DNA from: Bacillus sp. ZZV12-4809
GTDB taxonomy: Bacteria; Bacillota; Bacilli; Bacillales; Cytobacillaceae
Direction of reading: 5' to 3'
NCBI RefSeq assembly: GCF_009849585.1
Contig: NZ_VCRN01000017.1
Location: 35,668 to 99,667, forward strand
DNA length: 64,000 nt
Positions 51,211-59,801 of this stretch are shown piece by piece (positions within the stretch are counted from its first letter, which is position 1; the number at the start of each line of letters is the position of its first letter). Under the pieces are notes generated by a model. It was not told the DNA's origin, ran no database searches, and was given only the letters and a program-made list of their open reading frames with translations. Both the position numbers and the translations under genes were made by a program.

Positions 51211-52728
51211 TTACCTATCCCCTTGATTTGTAGAATCTTTAGTATTTAACATATCTGGGCGAGATTTTCTCCATTGCCAAGGTAATCTAAGTAATGCATT
51301 GGCTAAGTCTTTATAAGGCGGTGAAATCGGAGCCAAGTAAGGCAAACCGCATGAACGTAAAGATGCTAAATGGCTGATCAAAATAAATAATCCAAGGAAG
51401 AACCCGTAGATCCCCAGGATGGAAGACAGCGCGAAAATGAAGAAGCGTAAAAGGCTAATCGTTCCAGCCAATGACTGGTTTGATAAAGTTGAACCAAACA
51501 CTTGCGTAATGGCTCCGATGACAACAATACCAGGGGATAGGAATCCTGCACGAATAGCCGCATCACCCAGAATAAGTCCGCCTACAACGGTTACGGTGCT
51601 GCCGACTGCAGAAGGCAATCGGATACCAGCTTCTCGCAGGATTTCTAAGAAGACAAGTCCAATAAACATTTCCACTACTACATCAAACGGAATTCCCAAT
51701 CGGTTAACGCCTAATATCGCAAGTAGATAATAGGGTAGTTGATCTTGATGATAGGCAAGAATACCAACCCAAAATCCAGGAAGTAGAAGTGAAACGGACA
51801 ATCCTAATAAACGAAGAAATTGACCAAAAGTTGCCGATAATGCAGTATGATGGATATCTTCTGGAGTTTTCACGATTAGGAACAAATTGGCAGGTGCGAT
51901 TAAAGCAGCGGGTGTACCATCCACAATCAACGCCACACGACCATTTAGCATACAGTTAACGGTAAAGTCTGGTCTTCCTGTATACCCCATTAAAGGAAAC
52001 AAGGTTTTTGTCGGTTCCATTAATTCTTCTAGATGAGTGGCACTGAAAGCCCCGTCAACTTGAATTTTATCTAATTTATTCCTTATAGTTTGAACAATTT
52101 TTGGTTCAACAATGTCACGCATATATAGAATCGCAATGGTTGTTTTTGTGCGAACGCCTACTTTTTTAGTTTCATAAACCATGCTGTTTGATTTGATACG
52201 TTTCCGAATTAATGCCACATTGACTCCCAATTCTTCTACAAATCCATCTTTTGGTCCCCTTACTGAAACCTCAATGCTGGATTCTTCCGGATTTCGTGAC
52301 GGTTTTTTAGAGATATCGAGGGAGAACAAGATTTGTAAGCTAGGAATAAACAATAGTAGTTTACCTTCATAGATATCTGTTTCGGCCGTTTGCTCCCACT
52401 CTTCAGGATTGACTAATTCTAATTGTAATTGACTCGATTCGGCAATTTCCTTATGATGTTGAAATCCATAGTTTTCGTAAAATCGGGTCAAATGAGGGAG
52501 CGCTGTCTCATGAATGAACGTTTGGTTGTCACTTAAGCCCTCACAATAAATCAATAGGACTCTCGAATGTTCATCATTAGGTATTAATTTGTAAAAATGA
52601 TGCTTTACATCTTGACTCATTTTAAAGTGTTGGATCAATGATTGTTCATTAAGAGGTAACCCTGTTGCCTCTGGATTAGTTGATGACCTTTTGCCATTTA
52701 CTCTCTTATTTCTTAATATTTTCATCAT
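51211..52728 (-). CDS. GerA family spore germination protein
   Basis: A 505-residue protein with a soluble N-terminal domain (about 1-290) and four or five helices near the C-terminus. Characteristic stretches are NGRVALIVDGTPAALIAP, RLLGLSVSLLLPGFWVGILAYH, GIPFDVVVEMFIGLVFLEILREAGIRLPSAVGSTVTVVGGLILGD (read as separate motifs IPFDVVVEM, ILREAGIRLPS, GSTVTVVGGLILGD). With its GerB and GerC partners it forms a nutrient receptor and probably the ion channel. The germinant is unknown. Confidence 0.95.
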   Translation of the reverse strand: MMKILRNKRVNGKRSSTNPEATGLPLNEQSLIQHFKMSQDVKHHFYKLIPNDEHSRVLLIYCEGLSDNQTFIHETALPHLTRFYENYGFQHHKEIAESSQLQLELVNPEEWEQTAETDIYEGKLLLFIPSLQILFSLDISKKPSRNPEESSIEVSVRGPKDGFVEELGVNVALIRKRIKSNSMVYETKKVGVRTKTTIAILYMRDIVEPKIVQTIRNKLDKIQVDGAFSATHLEELMEPTKTLFPLMGYTGRPDFTVNCMLNGRVALIVDGTPAALIAPANLFLIVKTPEDIHHTALSATFGQFLRLLGLSVSLLLPGFWVGILAYHQDQLPYYLLAILGVNRLGIPFDVVVEMFIGLVFLEILREAGIRLPSAVGSTVTVVGGLILGDAAIRAGFLSPGIVVIGAITQVFGSTLSNQSLAGTISLLRFFIFALSSILGIYGFFLGLFILISHLASLRSCGLPYLAPISPPYKDLANALLRLPWQWRKSRPDMLNTKDSTNQGDR

Positions 52729-52748
52729 CTGCTGTTACCCCTTTTACT

Positions 52749-53807
52749 CTATTTAGAGAATATGATTCGTACTACATACAAGATCAAGGTCGCTATTGTA
52801 AAAATGCAAAATGAAGGTAAATAAAATTTGCCCAACAGGTCTAGAAAAGCCATGTCACTAATCGGCAACAAAATAGCAACAAGCATAGCGATTGTGCCTA
52901 ATAACATTGGAAACCATCTGCGCTTTTTTAAATTCCATAATTCTCCCAAGAGAAAGATAGAGAGACACACACGAATGAATGTACCTGATAGCCATTGGTA
53001 AATCGAAAAAAAATCGACATGCTCCACATATTCTCCCATCCTAACTATTCTCCATTGAGCGTAAGGGGGGTAACGCTGGTTAGCTGCTTCATCAGGGCCA
53101 AATATCGTAATCGAGCCAATCAATGGTCCTAATGTAAGTCCTGTAAGGATGAGGCACAGCAGCATCAAGCTTCCGAATCCTGGTTTCTTTGATAAATTGT
53201 GCTGAAGCAGCAACATCAATAAAAACAACTCCATCAATCCTCCGGCAACATAAGGAACACCTTTCCATAATGGAGCAACTCCGTTTTCCAACAAAGGAAA
53301 AAGTAAGGTATATTCTTTAAACTGAATATTTACAAACGACACAAGGAAACCAAAAATAACCACAAAAGGCAACAATATCCCGCTCACAATCGCAATCGTG
53401 CTGAGCCCTTGACAAGTGACAAAGAAGCAAGCAACAAGTGTGGTTCCCGCGAGAAAAAGCATTGGAGTTTGAGGCAAGTATGCTGCAGTAGTCCATGTTA
53501 GAGTATCTTTTAAGGTAATAAAGCCAATGACCCATACAAACAAACTATAGATAATAACTAAAAGTGCAGATACAAACTTTCCAAAGTGGTGCTCTAGCCA
53601 CTTCTTAAAGTGTTGATTCTTCATATATTTTAATATGTAGTTCAAACAACCGATCCATATAGGGGAAGCGACAAAAACAAGAAGCACTACTAGCCAAGAA
53701 TCTCGCCCTGATGCTCCTAGCAGTAATGGGATAATAATAACGTGGTTCATCAATCCAACTGAAAGAATAATCATCATGTATGCCTGAATAGGAGATATCT
53801 TAGTCAA
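52749..53807 (-). CDS. GerB family spore germination permease
   Basis: A 352-residue protein with ten helices of the amino-acid/polyamine transporter fold (KISPIQAYMMIILSVGL, TLTWTTAAYLPQTP). GerB subunits bind the germinant. Start codon: the frame begins near 53807 behind TGAGGTGA. It is first in a B-A-C operon; most ger operons I know run A-B-C or A-C-B, so the order is somewhat unusual. No sigma-G promoter could be fixed with confidence upstream. Confidence 0.93.
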   Translation of the reverse strand: MTKISPIQAYMMIILSVGLMNHVIIIPLLLGASGRDSWLVVLLVFVASPIWIGCLNYILKYMKNQHFKKWLEHHFGKFVSALLVIIYSLFVWVIGFITLKDTLTWTTAAYLPQTPMLFLAGTTLVACFFVTCQGLSTIAIVSGILLPFVVIFGFLVSFVNIQFKEYTLLFPLLENGVAPLWKGVPYVAGGLMELFLLMLLLQHNLSKKPGFGSLMLLCLILTGLTLGPLIGSITIFGPDEAANQRYPPYAQWRIVRMGEYVEHVDFFSIYQWLSGTFIRVCLSIFLLGELWNLKKRRWFPMLLGTIAMLVAILLPISDMAFLDLLGKFYLPSFCIFTIATLILYVVRIIFSK

Positions 53808-54007
53808 AAATTCACCTCATTTCCAAACAATGGGAACGTATTATCATGTGCTATAGTTCCCTCAACAACTTCGTTCTATTCATTGCCCCCAAACACTTCT
53901 CAATATACTGGAAACACCTGATTCAAAACGGCTTGAAATTGCAGTTTTGTTTACACATAAATCCCTTAATGGTTTTACTTTAAAAAGAACCGGAATTAAT
54001 AACAAAG

Positions 54008-54044
54008 AAAACTCGCCCAGTTTTGGGGCGAGTTTTGCTTTTTT
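54008..54044. terminator. Terminator between gerB-type gene and MFS gene
   Basis: AAAACTCGCCC (54008-54018) pairs with GGGCGAGTTTT (54026-54036) and T-rich tails follow on both strands. It would end the minus-strand MarR-MFS transcript. The rest of 53808-54164 holds the ger operon leader and nothing else recognised. Confidence 0.82.
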
Positions 54045-54164
54045 ATTTGCCATTTAGATGTCAAAAGAACTGTCTCTTAGTCCATATTTTTAGAAAAGCA
54101 CCTCAAAACGGAACCCATTAACAGTGGGTCCATGACTCTTTTTCAATTTTGCAATGCTTTATTT

Positions 54165-55367
54165 TCAGGCTGAAACCGATGTGTTCACTTTCTTCAAAGT
54201 GTCAGATTCTTTCTTCCCATGAAGGAAATAATATAAAATCGCTGATAATAAAACAAAGATTGCCATCATTCCATAGAGCTTGCCATAGCCTGTAACCGGA
54301 ATAATGAATCCAAGCAAATAGGGGCCAAATCCCAGTCCTGCGTCAAGGAAGATAAAGAATGTAGACGTCGCCAACCCCATCCGATGAGCGGGTGTCAGCT
54401 TGACGGCCACTGCCTGGGTGCACGACTGCATATTTCCAAAGCCTAGCCCAATCAGCGCTCCAGCTAAAAGCAGGGTGAAGCTGCTGCTTGCTGTGCTGAG
54501 GACAAACATGCCTGCCGCAAATAAGATAAAAGCGGGGTACATGACATAATTGGCTCCTTTAAGATCCATCAGCCGCCCGGTAAATGGGCGTGAAACCAGG
54601 ACAGCGGCAGAGTAGATGAGAAAGAAAAAGCTCGCAGCCTCCACTAAGTCGACTTCTTTCGCATAAAAATTGATAAAAGAAAGGACGCCTGAATAACCGA
54701 ATGCGATTGCCAATGTGATGAATGCAATCGGGACTGCTTTTGGCTCAATAAAGCTGGAAATTTGGAAGCCCTGCTTTTTCACACCAGAGGTTTCTATTGC
54801 AGGAACATACAAGAAGAAGGATGTAATCAGAGCAATGATGCCGATGATCAGACAGAAGGCAAAAATCAGCTGGAAAGATACCTTTTGCATCATCAACAAG
54901 CCGATAAATGGGCCAACAGCTGTCGCCAGCGTTGTGCTCATGCTGAAATAGCCAATTCCTTCACCTTTACGGGTCGCCGGTATAATCTGTGCTGCAATGG
55001 TTCCAGTCGCCGTACTTGCGACACCTAAAGCAATGCCGTGTATAAACCTGGTGCCAAGCAGGAAAGCAATCCCGATGTTCACGAAATATAAAAGGGTCGT
55101 CAGTGTAAATAAGATCAAACCGATAGAAAGTGTTTTCTTACGGCCGATGGTATCAATGGCCCGCCCGATATAAAGCCTGCCAATGAGCGTTCCTATAATA
55201 AAGATGCCTGTCACAAGCCCGGCCTGGCTGGTTGTGGCACTATAGTAATCCACTGCAAAGACTGCAATGGTCACCATCAGCAAATAGAAAATTAATGTTA
55301 ATAAAAAATTTATGGATGAAACGATTATAAAATCCTTTGTCCATAGCTTTGGTCTAGGCTGATTCAA
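54165..55367 (-). CDS. MFS transporter
   Basis: A 400-residue, 12-helix major facilitator. The motif A-like loop GRLYIGRAIDTIGRKK between helices 2 and 3 and RPFTGRLMDLKGANYV in the second half are clear. It resembles drug-efflux members of the DHA1 group. The substrate is unknown. It starts one base after the MarR-type gene and the two form an operon, so it is probably induced by a compound sensed by that repressor. Confidence 0.88.
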   Translation of the reverse strand: MNQPRPKLWTKDFIIVSSINFLLTLIFYLLMVTIAVFAVDYYSATTSQAGLVTGIFIIGTLIGRLYIGRAIDTIGRKKTLSIGLILFTLTTLLYFVNIGIAFLLGTRFIHGIALGVASTATGTIAAQIIPATRKGEGIGYFSMSTTLATAVGPFIGLLMMQKVSFQLIFAFCLIIGIIALITSFFLYVPAIETSGVKKQGFQISSFIEPKAVPIAFITLAIAFGYSGVLSFINFYAKEVDLVEAASFFFLIYSAAVLVSRPFTGRLMDLKGANYVMYPAFILFAAGMFVLSTASSSFTLLLAGALIGLGFGNMQSCTQAVAVKLTPAHRMGLATSTFFIFLDAGLGFGPYLLGFIIPVTGYGKLYGMMAIFVLLSAILYYFLHGKKESDTLKKVNTSVSA

Positions 55368-55368
55368 T

Positions 55369-55797
55369 TTAAAACTCTCCTTGTATTAAATTTTTGCGTA
55401 TTTCACTCATCATACGAATCCCTTCGAGTTGTTCCTCCTCAGAAATTCCTTTCAGAATTTCTTTTTCAAATTCATCAATAGCTGCGCGGACCTCCTGGTA
55501 AACCTTTCTGCCAGTAGCGGTCAGCTGCATCCTTTTTTCCCGTTTATCTTTTGTCGGCACAGGCTCCAAATAACCCATTTCCTCCAATTTAGCAATCGTT
55601 CTTGTCACCGTTGGCTTTTCAACGCCAAGATAATGTGACAGTTCCACCAAAGTAATAGAACCATCATTAAACAAGTAATACATGATGGACCATTGCGCCC
55701 GGTATAATTGATGCTTGCTTAACTCATTGTTCAGCCTGTTTTCAAATGGCCGGTACAATAGGACAAGCTGATGAAAAAATCGCTGAAATGTCTCCAT
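55369..55797 (-). CDS. MarR family transcriptional regulator
   Basis: A 142-residue winged-helix repressor: QLYRAQWSIMYYLFNDGSIT, LSHYLGVEKPTVTRTIAKLEEMGYLEPVPTKDKREKRMQLTATGRK (separately, the recognition helix KPTVTRTIAKLEEMGYL and the wing DKREKRMQLT). Its probable operator lies 40 bases upstream. AAAGGAGGTTT precedes the ATG. It probably represses itself and the adjacent MFS gene. Confidence 0.9.
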   Translation of the reverse strand: METFQRFFHQLVLLYRPFENRLNNELSKHQLYRAQWSIMYYLFNDGSITLVELSHYLGVEKPTVTRTIAKLEEMGYLEPVPTKDKREKRMQLTATGRKVYQEVRAAIDEFEKEILKGISEEEQLEGIRMMSEIRKNLIQGEF

Positions 55798-55834
55798 TTT
55801 TTGAAAAACCTCCTTTTTTGGTTACTTTGGGTAA

Positions 55835-55853
55835 TAGTTATCTAGAGTAACTA
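55835..55853. promoter_or_regulatory. Candidate MarR operator
   Basis: TAGTTATCTAGAGTAACTA has 6-bp inverted arms (TAGTTA/TAACTA) around seven bases. It sits just upstream of the MarR gene, where such operators usually lie. TTACT/AGTAA arms nearby overlap it. Confidence 0.6.
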
Positions 55854-55940
55854 ATTAATTATTTACCCATTATACTGCTCACATTGGTGTTATGTAAATA
55901 GGCCAAAGCAATGTATCAATACAATGATCCATATCTAAAG

Positions 55941-56200
55941 GCTGTTTTCGCAAAGTTTGTTGCTATTTGTTTTATATTACTGAGCTGATTGGAGCGGAAG
56001 GTGCGGGATCCTCGATAATGCATGCGTATTTTCTTCGTGCGATGATACTCAAGGAAGCATATTTTACGTCCAGCGGGAGTAGCGGGACAGGTGAGACCCC
56101 GCAGCCGCGTAGAGCCGAGAACGTCCAGCGCCCATCCCGCGGAAAGCGAGCATCGCTGCAATCAACGGTCAACATTGGTAAGCGAAAAACAATATTCTCT
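55941..56200. repeat. Dispersed palindromic Bacillus repeat, copy with an internal insertion
   Basis: The flanks GCTGTTTTCGCAAAGTTTG, GCTGATTGGAGCGGA, GTGAGACCCCGCAG, CCCGCGGAAAGCGAG and ATCAACGGTCAA match the copy at 12020-12235. Between GGTGCG and TCCAGCGGG this copy carries about 60 extra bases (roughly 56007-56068) with ATAATGCATGCG and AAGCATATTTTACG. This could be an insertion or a longer subtype of the element. Confidence 0.75.
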
Positions 56201-56234
56201 ACGAAAAGAGCCTGTCCCAAACAAGGCGAATTTG

Positions 56235-56309
56235 TGACAACGTGTCATAATCAATTGACATATGACACGTTGTCATATACAATTCAAATGTAAGAATGAC
56301 ACAGTGTCA
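56235..56309 (+). promoter_or_regulatory. Promoter with three TetR-type operators for the alarmone synthetase operon
   Basis: TTGACA (56255-56260) and TACAAT (56278-56283) are 17 bases apart. Three near-identical palindromes are present: TGACAACGTGTCA (56235-56247), TGACACGTTGTCA (56263-56275, filling the spacer) and TGACACAGTGTCA (56297-56309, just after the start site). The likely ligand-responsive repressor is the TetR protein encoded at the end of the operon. Confidence 0.88.
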
Positions 56310-56326
56310 TATCGAGGTGAAAAGCA

Positions 56327-56467
56327 TTGTCCAGTATTCAATTGCTTATTTCCAAGCTGCAGAATCAGGGGGTAAATGCCTCAATCTGCAAAAAGCCATC
56401 CGATTTAAAGCCATCCAAAAATAAGGCGGAAATTCAAAGGAGTCCCTATGGTCACAAATATGCCTGA
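56327..56467 (+). CDS. Small 46-residue ORF leading the alarmone synthetase operon
   Basis: A TTG at 56327 lies six bases after GAGGTGA and opens a 46-codon frame, MSSIQLLISKLQNQG followed by a Lys/Ser-rich part. It is the first frame after the promoter, and it overlaps the alarmone synthetase start by 20 bases, so the two are likely coupled. No homologue is recognised. It could be a regulatory leader peptide or a small protein. Confidence 0.5.
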   Translation: MSSIQLLISKLQNQGVNASICKKPSDLKPSKNKAEIQRSPYGHKYA

Positions 56468-57170
56468 GCAGATAACCTTAAAAGAACTTAGGACAGATTT
56501 AGTTCGTTTCATGATGTCCTATAAGTTTGCATTAGAAGAAATAAACACGAAATTAAATATCCTGAAAGAAGAATTTCAGTACGTGCATGACTATAATCCG
56601 ATTGAGCATGTCAAATCACGCATTAAATCTCCAGATAGTATATTTAAAAAGCTGCACAGAAAAGAGCTGGAGCTTTCCCTGGAATCCATTAAGCAAAATA
56701 TTCGGGATATCGCCGGCGTTCGCATTACATGTTCCTTTGTATCTGATATTTATAAAATCAAAGCTATGCTTGAAAGCCAGAAAGATATAACCGTGCTTGA
56801 ATGCAAGGATTATATTCAGGATCCAAAGCCGAATGGCTACCAGAGTCTCCATTTGATTGTCCAGGTTCCGATTTTTATGTCAGACAGGGAAGAGCTGGTA
56901 CCGGTGGAGATTCAAATCCGCACCATTGCCATGGACTTCTGGGCAAGCCTTGAGCACAAGATTTACTACAAGTACAACAAAGAAATTCCGCAAAGAATAA
57001 AGAGTGAACTGAAAGAGGCAGCTGACACGGCTTCACGCCTCGATCGGAAAATGGAGAACATCCATGAAGAAATGATGGCTTTAAAACAGCTGAATAATGA
57101 AGAAGGAGCCATCAAGATTTCACCTGAAAGCCTGCAATTTCTCCTGGCCAAAAAAGGGATTAAAACTTAA
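56448..57170 (+). CDS. Small alarmone synthetase, SasA/RelP (YwaC) type
   Basis: A 240-residue (p)ppGpp synthetase with no hydrolase domain. The RelA-type synthetase motifs are HNPIEHVKSRIKSPDSIFKKL (here YNPIEHVKSRIK), DIAGVRITCSF, YIQDPKPNGYQSLHL, and VEIQIRTIAMDFWASLEHKI (as EIQIRTIAMDFWASLEHKI). The sequence is clearly closer to YwaC/SasA (DPKPNGYxSLHLI, AMDFWASLEHKIYYK) than to YjbM/SasB. AAAGGAGT precedes the ATG. It transfers pyrophosphate from ATP to GDP or GTP. Unlike sigma-M/W control in B. subtilis, expression here seems to be under a TetR-type repressor. Confidence 0.93.
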   Translation: MVTNMPEQITLKELRTDLVRFMMSYKFALEEINTKLNILKEEFQYVHDYNPIEHVKSRIKSPDSIFKKLHRKELELSLESIKQNIRDIAGVRITCSFVSDIYKIKAMLESQKDITVLECKDYIQDPKPNGYQSLHLIVQVPIFMSDREELVPVEIQIRTIAMDFWASLEHKIYYKYNKEIPQRIKSELKEAADTASRLDRKMENIHEEMMALKQLNNEEGAIKISPESLQFLLAKKGIKT

Positions 57171-57184
57171 AGGAGACGAAATAG

Positions 57185-57610
57185 ATGCAAGTTTGGACAG
57201 ATATGCCGAATTTCATAAAAAGAGAATTGGAACAGCTTGAAGAAATCGTATCTCCCATTATGAAAAAAGCATCCAGATATATCTTTTGGTCAACACCCCT
57301 GATTATTCTGTCATTAATCAATCTCATGACCTTATTTTTCACCGTTCAGGATGAGAAAACATCACCGTTAACCATTTTGATTTATGCTATTATTGGTGCG
57401 CTCGGTTTCGCGCTTTCGAAAGAAGGGAAGCATCAGCAAAAGGAAATTCAAAAGCGGAGTTCACAGTATATAAAAGACCGGATTTCTAAAAGCCAATGGA
57501 CTGCAGAACCGATTAAAGCGAGATATCAAACCATGATCAATGAGAACCCGAGAAAGGCTATTCCTTACTTTATCCAATTCTTAAAGGAGGAAAAAAGGGA
57601 CTGGCAATAA
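57185..57610 (+). CDS. Small membrane protein with two helices, unknown function
   Basis: A 141-residue protein: a charged N-terminal helix (FIKRELEQLEEIVSPIMKKA), two hydrophobic helices (about residues 34-53 and 62-80) separated by a short loop, and a cytoplasmic basic tail (HQQKEIQKRSSQYIKDRIS). It sits between the alarmone synthetase and the TetR gene, 14 and 13 bases from each, so it belongs to the same operon. I could not name a family with confidence (a DUF5392-like protein is possible). Confidence 0.72.
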   Translation: MQVWTDMPNFIKRELEQLEEIVSPIMKKASRYIFWSTPLIILSLINLMTLFFTVQDEKTSPLTILIYAIIGALGFALSKEGKHQQKEIQKRSSQYIKDRISKSQWTAEPIKARYQTMINENPRKAIPYFIQFLKEEKRDWQ

Positions 57611-57623
57611 GGAGGAAAAGAAT

Positions 57624-58232
57624 TTGCCGAAAATTACTTTTTTCAATTTACCAGAAGACAAACGGGAAAACCTAGTCCATGCGGCCAAAAAGGAATTTGC
57701 CCGCGTTCCGCTTAATCAGGCATCCATATCCAATATCATAAAGGATGCCAAAATCCCCCGAGGGAGTTTTTATCAGTATTTTGATGACAAAGAAGATGCG
57801 TTTTTCTTTTTATTAAATAGCCATGTGTCTGCTTATAAGATGCACTTTCTGGAAACACTCTACAAAAATAATGGTGATATTTTTGAGGCGATGATCGATT
57901 TTTATACAGCCATCATAACGGAGGAAAAAGAAAATCTGCAGTTTTTGAGGAATTTGTTTCTTAATATGACGCACCGGATTGAAACTGTTATGGCAAGAAG
58001 CTTCGGCGAAAATGATTTGAATGAAAACTTCAGGAAAATCGGCAGCCTTATTAATAAGGAAAAACTGAATATCATGGATGAGCGGGAGCTTTTTCACATG
58101 ATGCAGATCATTTCCTCTGTCACATTCCACAATATTGTGAAAAAATTTGCACGAGAACTGCCATTCGATGAAGCTGTAACTAATTACAGAACAGAAATCT
58201 ATTTATTAAAAAAGGGTTTTGTATCAGTCTGA
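57624..58232 (+). CDS. TetR/AcrR family transcriptional regulator
   Basis: A 202-residue repressor with an N-terminal TetR helix-turn-helix (FARVPLNQASISNIIKDAKIPRGSFYQYFDDKEDAFFFLL; key part SISNIIKDAKIPRGSFYQYF). The C-terminal ligand domain is typical in length. It closes the operon and should bind the TGACA-type palindromes at 56235-56309, giving autorepression. The ligand is unknown. GGAGGAAAAG precedes a TTG start. A strong terminator follows. Confidence 0.9.
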   Translation: MPKITFFNLPEDKRENLVHAAKKEFARVPLNQASISNIIKDAKIPRGSFYQYFDDKEDAFFFLLNSHVSAYKMHFLETLYKNNGDIFEAMIDFYTAIITEEKENLQFLRNLFLNMTHRIETVMARSFGENDLNENFRKIGSLINKEKLNIMDERELFHMMQIISSVTFHNIVKKFARELPFDEAVTNYRTEIYLLKKGFVSV

Positions 58233-58238
58233 TTTTCA

Positions 58239-58277
58239 AAAAGCCTGTCTCTAGAAGGATTAGAGACAGGCTTTTTT
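58239..58277 (+). terminator. Terminator of the alarmone synthetase operon
   Basis: AAAAGCCTGTCTCTA (58239-58253) pairs with TAGAGACAGGCTTTTTT (58261-58277). Confidence 0.95.
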
Positions 58278-58354
58278 GGGAAGGTAAAAAATAGCATGGA
58301 GCATATTCCTTATTAGGGGAATAAATAAGACAATATTCTGGAAAGGGGTTAGAT

Positions 58355-59620
58355 ATGGCGAAGAAGAACAGATGGCTGATTGCCCTTTCAGCTGTCGCTA
58401 TTCATTTATCGATTGGTTCGGTGTATGCTTACAGCGTTTATCAAAATCCATTGAAGGAATCGCTTGGCTGGGAAAAAACCGACGTCTCACTGGCATTTAC
58501 GATCGCGATTTTTATTTTAGGAATTGCGGCAGCCTTTTTTGGCCGATTTGTAGAAAAACGGGGGCCAAAAGTGTCTGCCATGATTGCCGCAGTCTTCTTT
58601 GGAATTGGGATTATTGGGTCGGGTTTCGCCATTCAAATGGAGAACTATATCCTCTTTCTGATTTTCTTCGGTGTCATTGGGGGACTGGGTCTTGGCTTCG
58701 GCTATATTGCACCTGTCTCCACACTGGTAAAATGGTTTCCAGATAGAAGGGGACTTGCCACTGGGATGGCGGTAATGGGATTTGGCGCAGGGGCCTTAAT
58801 TACAAGTCCCATTGCGAGCAGATTAATGATTGCGACATCGATTCCAACCACCTTCTACATCCTCGGAATCAGTTATTTTATACTGATGATTTTGGGAGCG
58901 CTTTATATCGCAAAACCGCCAGAAGGATGGGCCCCTGAAGGAATGGAAGTGAATAAGGAAGAGCGGCCGGTTAAAGCGGATCTGGCACAGCTGACTGCCA
59001 ATGAAGCGATTAAGACGAAGCGTTTCTGGCTGCTTTGGATTATGATGTTTATCAATATTTCTGCAGGCATCATGATTCTCTCAGTTGCCGCGCCAATGGC
59101 TCAGGAAATCACGGGAGCGAGCGCCATTACGGCAGCAAGTATTGTCGGCATAATGGGCCTCTTTAATGGAGGCGGAAGAATAGGGTGGGCATCCGCATCG
59201 GATTATCTTGGAAGAGGAAATACATTTATGACCTTCTTCCTGATTCAGGTGGCTGCATTCTTCATTCTTCCGTTCATCACAAACTCGTTTATCTTTTCTG
59301 TTTTCCTCTATATCATTGTTTCATGCTATGGAGGAGGGTTTGCATCGCTTCCAGCCTTTATTGGAGACCTGTTTGGAACGAAACAGCTTGGAGCGATACA
59401 TGGTTATCTGCTAACATCCTGGTCGATCGCCGGAGTGGCCGGGCCAATGCTGGTTTCCAGCATATATGAAAATACAAAAAGCTATACAATTACCTTCTAT
59501 GTATTTGGCACCATGCTTGCCATTGGCTTCATCGTTTCACTGCTGATGAAGCGCGACATTAAGAAAATCAGGAGTACAAAGAAGGAAAAAAGAACACAGC
59601 GTCAGCTTGTTACGGAATAG
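58355..59620 (+). CDS. OFA family MFS transporter (second paralogue)
   Basis: A 421-residue OFA transporter closely related to the one at 19196-20458. It shares RWLIALSAVAIHLSIGSVYAYS, GFGYIAPVSTLVKWFPDRRG, AKPPEGWAPEGM and FIGDLFGTKQLGAIHGYLL. AAAGGGG precedes the ATG. It is convergent with the formate dehydrogenase operon, so a role in formate or oxalate movement is plausible but not proven. No leader like that before the first paralogue is present. Confidence 0.88.
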   Translation: MAKKNRWLIALSAVAIHLSIGSVYAYSVYQNPLKESLGWEKTDVSLAFTIAIFILGIAAAFFGRFVEKRGPKVSAMIAAVFFGIGIIGSGFAIQMENYILFLIFFGVIGGLGLGFGYIAPVSTLVKWFPDRRGLATGMAVMGFGAGALITSPIASRLMIATSIPTTFYILGISYFILMILGALYIAKPPEGWAPEGMEVNKEERPVKADLAQLTANEAIKTKRFWLLWIMMFINISAGIMILSVAAPMAQEITGASAITAASIVGIMGLFNGGGRIGWASASDYLGRGNTFMTFFLIQVAAFFILPFITNSFIFSVFLYIIVSCYGGGFASLPAFIGDLFGTKQLGAIHGYLLTSWSIAGVAGPMLVSSIYENTKSYTITFYVFGTMLAIGFIVSLLMKRDIKKIRSTKKEKRTQRQLVTE

Positions 59621-59623
59621 AGA

Positions 59624-59656
59624 AACTCCTGCCGGATTACCCGGCAGGAGTTCTTT
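59624..59656. terminator. Convergent terminator between the OFA gene and the fdh operon
   Basis: AACTCCTGCCGG (59624-59635) and CCGGCAGGAGTT (59641-59652) form a perfect 12-bp stem with loop ATTAC, followed by CTTTTCT. Confidence 0.9.
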
Positions 59657-59657
59657 T

Positions 59658-59786
59658 CTATTTTTCAAATGAAAATGGATGTACTCGATCTTTGGAGCAA
59701 TCCGGGCAAATGATCAGCATATCAAAACTGTTTTCATCGTCATATGTTTCTTCCCTAAGTCCGCAGATTTCACAAACCTTTGCCAA
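59658..59786 (-). CDS. Small two-CxxC zinc-ribbon-like protein
   Basis: A 42-residue frame starting with TTG at 59786, with GGGGGT about six bases before it. It contains CEICGLREETYDD and a second pair in ICPDC, the spacing of a small zinc or iron ribbon. It ends HPFSFEK. It lies 15 bases after the HMA-like gene on the same strand, so it is the last gene of the formate dehydrogenase operon. It is short and easily missed by annotation, but the paired CxxC motifs make it credible. A metal or cofactor chaperone role is a guess. Confidence 0.65.
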   Translation of the reverse strand: MAKVCEICGLREETYDDENSFDMLIICPDCSKDRVHPFSFEK

Positions 59787-59801
59787 AGAAATACCCCCTT
59801 A

